Shown one piece after another: positions 15,197-23,861 of a stretch of 55,457 nt of DNA. This DNA comes from Myxococcales bacterium (lineage in GTDB: Bacteria > Myxococcota_A > UBA796 > GCA-2862545). Location: the NCBI GenBank assembly GCA_019634415.1, contig JAHQVJ010000086.1:1-55457 (forward strand), given 5' to 3'. A program made the position numbers and the translations under genes. Below the pieces are notes generated by a model. The model saw only the letters and a program-made list of their open reading frames with translations, was not told where the DNA came from and searched no databases. Position 1 is the first letter of the stretch; each line of letters opens with the position of its first letter.

Positions 15197-16618
15197 ATGT
15201 CCCGTCGATCCCGGTCGCACATCTTCTACGATGTGGCGCGCTCGATCTGCTCCACCTGCCTGACGCGTGTGGACGCCAAGATCCTGATCGAGGGGGACCG
15301 CGTCTTGCTCGACAAGTGGTGCCTCCAGCACGGGCGGGAGCGCGTCCTCATCGCCGACGATGCGACCTACTGGAAGGCCGCCCGAGAGCAGTGGCTCAAG
15401 CCCGCCGAGGTGCCCCAGGCGTTCCAGACACCCATGCGGTGGGGCTGCCCCTACGACTGTGGCGTGTGCCCCGATCATCAGCAGCATGCCTGCGTGACCC
15501 TCATCGAGGTCAACGACCACTGCAACCTGTCGTGCCCCATCTGCTACGCCAGCAGCGGCCCCCATCGCATGGAGACCCGCTCGCTGGCCGAGGTGGAGGC
15601 CATGCTCGACGCTGCCGTGGCCGCTGAGGGGCAGCCCGACGTCGTGCAGATCTCTGGAGGGGAGCCCACGCTGCATCCCCAGTTCTTCGAGATCCTGGAC
15701 GCGGCCAAGGCCCGTCCCATCCGTCACATCATGGTGAACACCAACGGGCTCCGCATCGCCAAGGACCCCGCCTTCGTGGAGCGGCTGGCCACCTACCAGC
15801 CGCGCTTCGAGATCTACCTGCAGTTCGACTCGCTTCGCGACGACGTGCTGGTGGAGCTGCGGGGCGCCAGGCTCGCGGAGATCCGCCAGCAAGCGCTCGA
15901 GAACCTCGAGCGCGTCGGGCTGTCCACCACCCTGGTGGTCACCCTGGAGAAGGGGCTCAACGACGACGAGATCGGCGAGATCATCGAGCACGCGCTGACG
16001 TGGCGCTGCGTGCGCGGCGTCACCCTGCAGCCCGTGCAGGAAGCCGGACGAGTGGAGGGGTACGACCCGCAGCTACATCGGCTCACCCTCACGGAGGTGC
16101 GCCGCAAGATCCACGAGCAGTCCGACCACTTCAGCCCCGACGACCTGCTCCCCGTCCCCTGCCACCCCGATGCCCTGGTGATGGGCTACGCCCTCAAGCT
16201 CGAGGGCCAGGTGATCCCCCTGACCCGCTACGCGGGGCCCGAGCGGCTGCTGGGGGGACCACAGAACACCATCGTGTTCGAGGAGATCCCGGAGCTCAAG
16301 CAGGCCGTGGTGTCGCTGTTCTCCACCGGGATCGGACCCGAGGATCAGGCGGGGGCGCTGGGCGAGCTGCTGTGCTGCCTACCCCGGCTCGAGGTCCCGA
16401 ACTTGAGCTACGACAACGTGTTTCGCGTGCTCATCGTCCGCTTCTCGGACGTGCGGGACTTCGACCTGCGCTCCGTGAAGCGATGCTGCCTGTTCTTCGC
16501 CCAGCCCGACGGGCACATGATTCCCTTCGATACCTGGAACCTGTTCTACCGACCCGAGCACCGCGAGCGGCTGGAGCGTCTACGAGCGCTGGCGCTGCCC
16601 GCAGAGCCGGCACCGTGA
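15197..16618 (+). CDS. Radical SAM protein resembling tetraether / membrane-spanning lipid synthase (Tes-like)
   Basis: A 473-residue protein with CGGAGG 4 nt before the ATG. An N-terminal Cys/His ribbon (C18, C21, C42, H45) is followed by a Cys cluster GCPYDCGVC (C84, C88, C91) and the radical-SAM motif CNLSCPIC (C109, C113, C116). SAM-binding ISGGEPTLHP follows, then a long C-terminal region with CC pairs. This order (ribbon, GCPxxCGxCPxHxQHxC, CNLxCPICxA) matches the archaeal tetraether synthase group and its bacterial relatives, which join lipid chains by C-C bond formation between methyl termini. A role in making membrane-spanning lipids is inferred from that resemblance and from the adjacent Lgt-like gene. 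Other members of the group modify unrelated substrates. Confidence 0.78.
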   Translation: MSRRSRSHIFYDVARSICSTCLTRVDAKILIEGDRVLLDKWCLQHGRERVLIADDATYWKAAREQWLKPAEVPQAFQTPMRWGCPYDCGVCPDHQQHACVTLIEVNDHCNLSCPICYASSGPHRMETRSLAEVEAMLDAAVAAEGQPDVVQISGGEPTLHPQFFEILDAAKARPIRHIMVNTNGLRIAKDPAFVERLATYQPRFEIYLQFDSLRDDVLVELRGARLAEIRQQALENLERVGLSTTLVVTLEKGLNDDEIGEIIEHALTWRCVRGVTLQPVQEAGRVEGYDPQLHRLTLTEVRRKIHEQSDHFSPDDLLPVPCHPDALVMGYALKLEGQVIPLTRYAGPERLLGGPQNTIVFEEIPELKQAVVSLFSTGIGPEDQAGALGELLCCLPRLEVPNLSYDNVFRVLIVRFSDVRDFDLRSVKRCCLFFAQPDGHMIPFDTWNLFYRPEHRERLERLRALALPAEPAP

Positions 16619-16639
16619 CGGCCTGCTAGAGTCCGCGAC

Positions 16640-17245
16640 ATGGGCAACTCTGCACCTCGGGTGGCACGCTGGGCCATCGCCGTTCTCGCGGTCACCTACT
16701 TCGCACTGTGGGCCTGTGGGCCCGCGACCTTCGGGCCGCCCCCCACCCCCATGGCCGACGGCAACCAGCACGAGCTCGGCGTCACGACGACCTGGCTCGA
16801 GAGCATCGGAGAGCAGGAGTCCTGCGTCGTCGCATCGGGCGTGGTGTGCCGTGGCCCCTCCCTGGCGGCGTGGTACCGCTTCCAGACGGGACGAGCCGAC
16901 ATCGGCGTGTCGCTCTTCGGGGGCAACTTCAACGTGGGCGTGGGGATGCAGTTCCGTGCCCGCTTCATCGACGAGCCACGGGTCTTCTGGGCGCTGCAGC
17001 TCGACGCCGGCTTTCTGTACGGTGCGGTGGGTCTGCCCGCCGGGATCGCCATCTCCGACGAGGTCTGGCTGTACGTCAGCCCACAGGTCCGCGCACAGCT
17101 CCTCGCACCCTTCCGCCTGGGCGCGGGGGTGACGTGGCGCCCCCCGGAGAAGGGCCTGCGCCTCGGAGCGGAGCTGGGTGCCTCTCACACACCGGGTGTG
17201 CCCGCCCACGTCGACCTCAGCGTCACGCTCGGACACGAGTTCTAG
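16640..17245 (+). CDS. Putative outer-membrane beta-rich lipoprotein
   Basis: A 201-residue protein with a hydrophobic N-terminus ending in FALWAC, a plausible lipobox with Cys26. The rest alternates hydrophobic and polar residues and ends in Phe (LSVTLGHEF), as small outer-membrane barrels do. No known family was recognised. It follows the radical-SAM gene by 21 nt and may share its transcript. Confidence 0.6.
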   Translation: MGNSAPRVARWAIAVLAVTYFALWACGPATFGPPPTPMADGNQHELGVTTTWLESIGEQESCVVASGVVCRGPSLAAWYRFQTGRADIGVSLFGGNFNVGVGMQFRARFIDEPRVFWALQLDAGFLYGAVGLPAGIAISDEVWLYVSPQVRAQLLAPFRLGAGVTWRPPEKGLRLGAELGASHTPGVPAHVDLSVTLGHEF

Positions 17246-17383
17246 GGCGCCCGACCAGGCTCCAGATGCGAGCATTCTTCGCCGTCTTACGCACGTTTCG
17301 ACGGTGCGAGCAAGCCCAAGGGAACTTATGTTCTCCGCCCGCGGAATTTTTCCGTCGGGTCATTGGACACGCGGCCTGCCTTC

Positions 17384-20300
17384 ATGGTCCTCCTCTCGCT
17401 GGCTTGTGCGACGGCATCTGCAACCGAGTTCAGCCACGACACGTGGGGAATCGCGGAGGGACTTCCTCTGCGCTCCATCACGGATCTGGAGCAGGCCCCC
17501 GATGGCACACTGCTCATCGGCACGTTCGCCGGCCTGGTGCGGTTCGACGGCGTCGTCTTCTCGTCGGATCCCGGCGAGAACCCGACCACCGACCTTCGGA
17601 TCACCGCGCTGCGGGTCACGAGCGAGGGCCACACCTGGATCGGCCACCAGCACGGTCAGGTGGCGAGACTCGGCCACCCTGCCCTTCCCGACGGCCCGAA
17701 CCGCGTGGTCTGGGATCTGGTCGAACACGACGAGCACCTGATCGCAGCCACGAGCTCGGGGATCTGGGAGTTCGGCGATCGGTGGAGGCCCCACGCCGAA
17801 ACCGGGCCCATACGAGCCGTCACCCGTCACGCGGGAACCGCCTTCGGCGCGGGTCTTCAGGGGTTGTTCACCCGAGACGACGATGGCAGCTGGCATCCGG
17901 TACGCGCGGCCCGCGGTGAGCTGCCCCACAGCGCCTTGGCGTCGGATCCGGGCCGCTCGGTGCTGTGGGTCGCCTGGGCGGACGGCCTCGGCGTGCTGAC
18001 CGAGTCCGCGTGGCACGGTGTCACTCGTCCCCCTGCTGAGCGTGCCCACCTGGTGGTCGACGGCGATCGGGTCTGGGAGGCACGCGATCGCACCGTGTCG
18101 CTGTACGACGGGGGCGACGCCCTCGCGGCTCTCGTGTCCGATGCGGATCCGGAGCCACGACAGCGCTGGACGCTCGACGGCGCGGTGCGCTCGTTGTTTC
18201 TCGGGCGCGAGGGCGGCCTGTGGATCGGCACCGAGCAAGCGGGCCTGATGCGTCTCGCCGTGGCCGCACACCAGCGCTACACCGACGTGCACGGCCTACC
18301 CACCAAGGGGGCTCGCGTGGTGGCCCACATCGATGGCGAGCTCTACGTCGGCTCCGGATGCGCCGGCCTACGTCGCCTCGACCGCAGCGCGGACCGCTTC
18401 GTGCCCGTCCCCCTCGACCGCGCTCATGGTGGCTGTGTGCGCACCATCGACAAGGCCCGCGACGGTGGTCTGTGGGTGGGCGTCGGCAAGCGCATCGTGC
18501 ACCTCGACGAGGCGGGAACAGCAAAGACCCACTGGCATCGCAACGAGACCCCCGACGGCGCCAACGTGGTCGCGCTGCACGACGATGGCGAGGATCTGTG
18601 GATCGGCACCGCGAGCGCTGGACTGTGGCGGTGGTCCCTCGACGGTGAGGCCGGACCGCAGCGCGTCCAGGAGGTACGCGCCACCCACATCTACGACATC
18701 GCTCCCGGCGTCTCGGGCGACCTGTGGATGGGCACGGAGACGGGCGTCGTGCACCGAGCCTCTGACGGCCTCCTGACGGAGTACGACGCCAACCAGGGCC
18801 TCGCGGCCGGTATCGTGCGAGACCTACACGTCCGCGACGACGGCACCGTCTGGGTGGCCACCTACGGCGGAGGCCTCGGCCGCATCCGCGATGGTCGCGC
18901 TCAGGCGGTGGATCGCTCGGATGGCTTGGCGGAGGACGTGCTGTGCTCCGTGGTGGAGGATCGACGAGGCCGCCTGTGGCTCAACGGCAACCGCGGAGTG
19001 AGCCGCGTGGAGGTGGCCGAGCTGGAGGCGCTGCTGGACGGCGAGGCCTTCGAGGTCACCCACCGGGCGTTCTCCACGCCCGAGGGCAACGGTGGAGGCT
19101 CCCCCGCAGGCACCCTGGACGGCGACGGGCGCCCCTGGTTCCCAACGGTGCGCGGCATGGTGGTCATGTCTGGCGCGGACTCGCCGGCGCCGCCGCCCCA
19201 TCCCACGCCTCGGATCACCAAGATCGGTGTCGATGGCGCCGAGTACGACGTGCGGCCGTCGATGCAGGCCCCGGTGGGCGCCCGGTCGCTGACCGTGGAG
19301 TACGCCACCTCCGTGCTCCACCACCCCGAGCGAACGCGCTACCGCTACCGCCTGCTGCCGCTGCAGCGTGTCTGGACAGACGCAGGAAACCGTCGGCTTG
19401 CGAGCTTCGAGGAGCTGCCCCCGGGCACCTATCGACTCGAGGTGCAAGCATCGGTGGGAGGCTTGTGGTCCGAGGCCGCGAGCACGCGGATCCACATCCC
19501 TCCGATGCTGCTGGAACGAGTCGAGATCCGCCTGATCCTCCTCTGCACGACGCTGCTGGGCCTGTTCCTCGGGTTTCGGTTGCGCACGAAGACCATGCAA
19601 CAGCGCAACGAGGCGCTCCTCACCGAGGTGCGACAGCGCAAGGCCACCGAGCAGGCGCTGCGCGTGCGCGACGGGCAGTATCGCCGGCTGTTCCACACCA
19701 CCCTCGACGCCATGATCGTCGTGAACGAAGACGACGTGGTGATCTCCACCAACCCAGCGGCGACGACGATGCTGGGCTACGCCCCCGACGATCTGCGGGG
19801 CTGCTCGCTGGCGCAGCTGGTGCTCGAGGATCAGCCCGAGCAGATGGCCCGACGCGCCGACGGGCAGCTCGTCCCGGTGCGCTGCACCCGTGCGCCCTTC
19901 GGCCATGGGCAGATGCTGGTGGCGTTGGTGGATCTGCGCGACCTCATCTCGCTGCGGAGCCGCTTGGCCCACGCCGAGCGTCTCACCGCCCTCGGCAGGC
20001 TCGCAGGGGGACTCGCACAGAACTTCAACAACCTGCTCACCAGCCTCCGCACCAGCGGAGAGCAGCTGCGCTCCCACATCCACCAGACCTCCGAGGGGCA
20101 CGATCTGATCGACGCCATCGATCGCTCGGTGGATCGCGGCACACAGCTGACTCGACAGCTCCTCGCCTTCGGGAGACGGCAGCTGCTTCGAGCCCGTGTG
20201 ATCGAGCCCATCCGTACGGTCCAGGGCCTGCAGCCGATGCTGGAGGGCCTGCTCAACGACGACGTGGTGCTTCGGATCGAGCAGCCGCGCCAGGAGCACG

Positions 20301-21136
20301 CCGAGGCGCGGGTCCGACTGGATCCTGCACAGCTCGAGATGTCGCTGGTGGCCCTGGTGCTGAACGCCTCCGACGCGATGCCGAACGGGGGCAACATCTG
20401 GATCCGCCAGCGCCTGGTGGACGACGACACGGTGGGGCTGGTCGTCCAGGACGATGGCTCGGGCATCGATCCGGAGGCGCTGCCTCACGTCTTCGATCCC
20501 TTCTTCACCACCAAGGACGGCCCCACGGGTGGACTCGGGCTGGCCAGCGTGCACGGCTTCGTCACGCAGTCTGGTGGCTCCGTGCGCGTGACCTCGAAGC
20601 CGGGAGAAGGCACCCACGTGGAGCTCCGCCTCCCACGCGTGGAGGAGCCGGCGGCTCCCGAGCCACCCCCCCCCGACGACGCCCAGCTGAAGCCCCCCGC
20701 CGACTACGACACCGGCTCGGGCCGGATCCTCGTGGTGGACGACGACGAGCTCGTGCTGCGCGTGGTCCGACGGGCGCTACACGCCAAGGGCTTCGACGTC
20801 CACGGCGTGTCGGACGGTCACGCAGCGCTGGCCCGCTTGCAGCTACATCCGGTGGACGTGCTGCTGACGGACGTGCGCATGCCGGGAATGAACGGCGCCG
20901 AGCTCGCGGAGCGGGCGACCGAGCTTCACCCCCACATCGCCGTGGTCTTCATGAGCGGCTACACCGACGATGTCCTGCCCGACGAGGCCGCGGCCCGACA
21001 CGGCTTCGTCGGCAAGCCCTTCCATCAGGCCGAGCTGTTGGCAGCGGTAGACACCGCGCTGCAGCGCTGCCGATCGGCTACGGCCACAGCAGCCGGCCCT
21101 CCATTCCGCCCGCCACCGTCAGCGTCTCTGACGTGA
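17384..21136 (+). CDS. Hybrid sensor histidine kinase-like protein with two-component propeller; phospho-acceptor His replaced
   Basis: The ATG at 17384 starts a clean signal peptide (MVLLSLACATASA); an in-frame TTG at 17363 is less likely. Domains: periplasmic Reg_prop beta-propeller repeats (about 20-600, e.g. LWIGTEQAGLMRL), a Y_Y_Y-like domain (about 615-700), a membrane helix (about 710-730), PAS (about 765-840), a dimerisation helix, GHKL ATPase (N-box LNASDAM, FDPFFTTKDGPTGGLGL) and a receiver (D1163 in LLTDVRMPG). Where active relatives read AHDFNNLL, this one reads AQNFNNLL: the His is Gln879 and the next Asp is Asn880. Autophosphorylation at the usual site is therefore impossible. 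The intact receiver may be phosphorylated by a partner kinase, or the protein signals by ATP binding alone. Confidence 0.9.
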   Translation: MVLLSLACATASATEFSHDTWGIAEGLPLRSITDLEQAPDGTLLIGTFAGLVRFDGVVFSSDPGENPTTDLRITALRVTSEGHTWIGHQHGQVARLGHPALPDGPNRVVWDLVEHDEHLIAATSSGIWEFGDRWRPHAETGPIRAVTRHAGTAFGAGLQGLFTRDDDGSWHPVRAARGELPHSALASDPGRSVLWVAWADGLGVLTESAWHGVTRPPAERAHLVVDGDRVWEARDRTVSLYDGGDALAALVSDADPEPRQRWTLDGAVRSLFLGREGGLWIGTEQAGLMRLAVAAHQRYTDVHGLPTKGARVVAHIDGELYVGSGCAGLRRLDRSADRFVPVPLDRAHGGCVRTIDKARDGGLWVGVGKRIVHLDEAGTAKTHWHRNETPDGANVVALHDDGEDLWIGTASAGLWRWSLDGEAGPQRVQEVRATHIYDIAPGVSGDLWMGTETGVVHRASDGLLTEYDANQGLAAGIVRDLHVRDDGTVWVATYGGGLGRIRDGRAQAVDRSDGLAEDVLCSVVEDRRGRLWLNGNRGVSRVEVAELEALLDGEAFEVTHRAFSTPEGNGGGSPAGTLDGDGRPWFPTVRGMVVMSGADSPAPPPHPTPRITKIGVDGAEYDVRPSMQAPVGARSLTVEYATSVLHHPERTRYRYRLLPLQRVWTDAGNRRLASFEELPPGTYRLEVQASVGGLWSEAASTRIHIPPMLLERVEIRLILLCTTLLGLFLGFRLRTKTMQQRNEALLTEVRQRKATEQALRVRDGQYRRLFHTTLDAMIVVNEDDVVISTNPAATTMLGYAPDDLRGCSLAQLVLEDQPEQMARRADGQLVPVRCTRAPFGHGQMLVALVDLRDLISLRSRLAHAERLTALGRLAGGLAQNFNNLLTSLRTSGEQLRSHIHQTSEGHDLIDAIDRSVDRGTQLTRQLLAFGRRQLLRARVIEPIRTVQGLQPMLEGLLNDDVVLRIEQPRQEHAEARVRLDPAQLEMSLVALVLNASDAMPNGGNIWIRQRLVDDDTVGLVVQDDGSGIDPEALPHVFDPFFTTKDGPTGGLGLASVHGFVTQSGGSVRVTSKPGEGTHVELRLPRVEEPAAPEPPPPDDAQLKPPADYDTGSGRILVVDDDELVLRVVRRALHAKGFDVHGVSDGHAALARLQLHPVDVLLTDVRMPGMNGAELAERATELHPHIAVVFMSGYTDDVLPDEAAARHGFVGKPFHQAELLAAVDTALQRCRSATATAAGPPFRPPPSASLT

Positions 21137-21860
21137 TGTGACGCGCCGCTGGCGACAGCAGGAAGCACACGCTGTCGGCGATGTCCTGGGCGGAGGCCAC
21201 CCGGCGCAGGGCCATCGTCTTCGTCACGCCGTCCACCACGTCGGGCTTCAGCGCATCGCGCACCGCGTCGGTGGCCGTCCAGCCCGGCTGCACCAGGTTC
21301 ACCCGCGCCCAGGGATCGTGGTGGACCACCTCGTTCTTCAGCGAGCACATCAGCCCGTGCAGCGCCGCCTTGGCGGTGGCATAGGCCGCGTGGCCCGGCT
21401 CCCCGAAGCGGCCCGCCGTGGAGCCGGTGAACACGAGGCTTCCGCCGATCCCGTCGGCGCGCGGCCCAGTGTTCGCCAGGCTGGCCATCCAGCTGCGCGC
21501 GGTCCACATCGCCGTCCACAGGCAGTCCTCGATGGTCTCCCGCAGCGATGCGACCGAGGTGTCGTGAAGGTGGAGATCAGGCACAGGCCACCGCCCCGCG
21601 TTGCAGGCCACCCCATCCACGCGCCCGTGGGTGGCTACCAGCCTCTCGAACAGCGCGTCCACGGCCTGCGGATCCGACAGATCCCCCCGCTCGGTGTGGA
21701 TCCCCAGTGGCTCACACCACGGCTTCAGCCCGTCGAAGCCCCGATGACCGTGGGCCACCACCGTGGCGCCCGCACCGGCCAGGGTCCTCGCGATGGCCCC
21801 GCCGATCCCTCCCGAGGCACCCGTCACGAGGATCACGTGGTCATGGAGATCCAGCTTCAC
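21078..21860 (-). CDS. Short-chain dehydrogenase/reductase (SDR)
   Basis: I chose the GTG at 21860, preceded by GGAG at 6 nt, giving 260 residues. The cofactor loop is TGASGGIG near the N-terminus, with CNAG and the catalytic Ser (FTGSTAG), Tyr and Lys (YATAK) of classical SDRs, plus a C-terminal GG. It is likely NAD(P)-dependent and cytoplasmic; the substrate is unknown. It converges on the hybrid kinase gene with a 59-bp overlap of the two 3' ends. Confidence 0.88.
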   Translation of the reverse strand: MKLDLHDHVILVTGASGGIGGAIARTLAGAGATVVAHGHRGFDGLKPWCEPLGIHTERGDLSDPQAVDALFERLVATHGRVDGVACNAGRWPVPDLHLHDTSVASLRETIEDCLWTAMWTARSWMASLANTGPRADGIGGSLVFTGSTAGRFGEPGHAAYATAKAALHGLMCSLKNEVVHHDPWARVNLVQPGWTATDAVRDALKPDVVDGVTKTMALRRVASAQDIADSVCFLLSPAARHITSETLTVAGGMEGRLLWP

Positions 21861-21959
21861 AGTGCGCTCCACAGCTGACGGCACGGCCTGTATCGCCTGG
21901 ATGGACCTCAATCACCCCACCAATGTGCCGATGACGCAGAGGTGACCGACGGAGGATCC

Positions 21960-22193
21960 GTGAACAACGATCCGGGACGCCCACCGGCGGGGCCCGACGT
22001 GTTCGTGAGCATCATCGCGCGGCTGCGTGCCGAGGAGGCCAACGACAGCGCCGTCGAGTTCGATCTCGACAGCAGCATCGACGGCCCGCCCCCACGCGTC
22101 CGTCGACCGATGTGGTCCCCTCGGTCCTGGTTCACGGGCCTCGCGCTGTTCTCTCTGTTGCCGCTGGCCGCCATCTACTGGATGCTGGGCTAG
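21960..22193 (+). CDS. Small single-pass membrane protein
   Basis: The GTG at 21960 has GGAGG 4 nt upstream, a better start than the GTG at 21942. The 77-residue product has a polar, acidic N-terminal half (VEFDLDSSID) and one C-terminal membrane helix (TGLALFSLLPLAAIYWMLG). No family was recognised. Its TAG stop lies within a CTAG that also supplies the TAG stop of the convergent glpD-like gene. Confidence 0.6.
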   Translation: MNNDPGRPPAGPDVFVSIIARLRAEEANDSAVEFDLDSSIDGPPPRVRRPMWSPRSWFTGLALFSLLPLAAIYWMLG

Positions 22194-23848
22194 TCCTCGC
22201 GCCAGCGGCGGGAGCGCTCCACCTCGCGCCGATACTCGTCGGCGTGGCGCCGCGCCTCCTCCTCGGACCAGCCCAGCATGCCCGCCATGCGCTCGGTGAC
22301 GGCGCCGATCGCACCGAGCCCCTGATCCGGAGCGCGGAAGAACAGCTGGGTACGCCGCGCCATGAAGTCGGTGACGGTGGCTGCGAACTCGTGCTGCACG
22401 GCGTAGTCCACCTGCCCCATGATCTCGGGTCGACCCGGCACCAGGGGCATCGTGGCCACCTCGTCTCGGAGGCTGCGCACCAGCTCGAGGGCCCGCGTGC
22501 CGTAGCGGTTGGCCAGGTAGGTGCACGTCTCGTCCGTGAGTCGCCCCCCCGCCGCCTCCGCCACCTGGCGGCTCACCTCGGTGCCATCGTCGCCCTCGGG
22601 CCAGCCCACCGCACCCGGAAGCGGCAGGTTGGCCGTGTCCGTGCCTCGGTTCTCGGTGATCTCCCGACCGCTGGCCCGCAGCCGCTTCACCGCGTGATCC
22701 ACCACCTCCTCCCCCATCCTGCGATGGGTGGTGAGCTTGCCTCCGGCGATGCTGATCAGCCCATCGTCGTCTTCGGTGATCACGTGCTCGCGAGACACCT
22801 GCGACGGCGCCAGCCCCTCCGTGCGGATCAGCGACCGTAGCCCTGCCCAGGTGGCCGAGATGTCATCGTCGTCGATCTGCACGCTCGGGAAGTAGGCCCG
22901 GACGGCCTCGAGCAGGTAGGACACATCGGCGCGCGTGGTCCGCGCCTCCGCCGGATCCCCGTCGTAGTCGGTGTCGGTGGTGCCCACGTAGATCTGATCC
23001 CCCCACGGGATCATGAACAGCACCCTTCGGTCGGTGGGGTGGAACGCCGCGATGGTGTGCCGAATCCCGAGCTTGTGGGCTGGGATCACGAGGTGGACTC
23101 CCTTCGTGAGCCGCAGCTGCTGGCTCGGCGTGCCTCCCATGGACCGCACGGCGTCCGACCATGGTCCTGTGGCGTTGATCACCACCCCCGCGCTCACCTC
23201 CATGCGGCGCTCCGGCTGCAGGGCATCCACCACACCCACCCCCGTCACGCGACCATCGGTGCGCAGCAGCGAGGTCACCCGCGCGTGGGTCAGGATGGCT
23301 GCTCCCGACTCGCTGGCATCGATCGCGTTCTCCAGGGTGATGCGCGCATCGTCGGTGGCGCAGTCCCAGAACAGCGGGCCGCCCTTCAGGCCGTCGGACT
23401 CGAGCCCCGGAAAGTCCTCGAGGATCTCCTCGCTCGACAGCGTGCGGTGGAGCTTCGGGGAGCGAAACAGCGCCAGTCCCTCGTAGACGAACAGGCCCAG
23501 GCGGAGGACCGACAGCCGCACCGGGTGGCCCTCGTAGATGGGGAACATGAACCCCAGGGGCCGCACCAAGTGCGGCGCGATCTTCATGAGCACCTGGCGC
23601 TCGCTGACGGACTCGAACACCAACGACAGATCGCCCTGCTCGAGGTAGCGAAAGCCACCATGGATCAGCTTCGAGGAGCGGCTGGAGGTTCCCGAGGCGA
23701 TGTCGTTCGCCTCCACCACGGCCACCGACAGGCCTCGCTTGGCCGCCACGCGCGCGGCGGCGGCGCCGATGACGCCTCCCCCGATCACGACGATGTCGAA
23801 GGACTCGGACTCGAGCCGGCTCCAGGGCCGGGCGTTCACCGCACTCAT
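22190..23848 (-). CDS. glpD: FAD-dependent glycerol-3-phosphate dehydrogenase
   Basis: A 552-residue protein with an N-terminal FAD-binding Rossmann motif (VVIGGGVIGAAAAR), SSRSSKLIHGGFRYLE typical of GlpD/GlpA, and the C-terminal helical domain of aerobic enzymes. It oxidises sn-glycerol-3-phosphate to dihydroxyacetone phosphate and passes electrons to the quinone pool at the inner membrane. It starts 13 nt after the pntB stop, so it is probably cotranscribed with the transhydrogenase genes. Confidence 0.92.
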   Translation of the reverse strand: MSAVNARPWSRLESESFDIVVIGGGVIGAAAARVAAKRGLSVAVVEANDIASGTSSRSSKLIHGGFRYLEQGDLSLVFESVSERQVLMKIAPHLVRPLGFMFPIYEGHPVRLSVLRLGLFVYEGLALFRSPKLHRTLSSEEILEDFPGLESDGLKGGPLFWDCATDDARITLENAIDASESGAAILTHARVTSLLRTDGRVTGVGVVDALQPERRMEVSAGVVINATGPWSDAVRSMGGTPSQQLRLTKGVHLVIPAHKLGIRHTIAAFHPTDRRVLFMIPWGDQIYVGTTDTDYDGDPAEARTTRADVSYLLEAVRAYFPSVQIDDDDISATWAGLRSLIRTEGLAPSQVSREHVITEDDDGLISIAGGKLTTHRRMGEEVVDHAVKRLRASGREITENRGTDTANLPLPGAVGWPEGDDGTEVSRQVAEAAGGRLTDETCTYLANRYGTRALELVRSLRDEVATMPLVPGRPEIMGQVDYAVQHEFAATVTDFMARRTQLFFRAPDQGLGAIGAVTERMAGMLGWSEEEARRHADEYRREVERSRRWRED

Positions 23849-23861
23849 GAGGTTGGGCGTA

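Noticed and set aside
18943..21141. Second plus-strand open frame inside the sensor-kinase gene
   Set aside because: It is an out-of-frame shadow of the hybrid kinase; all domain motifs lie in the 17384-21136 frame.
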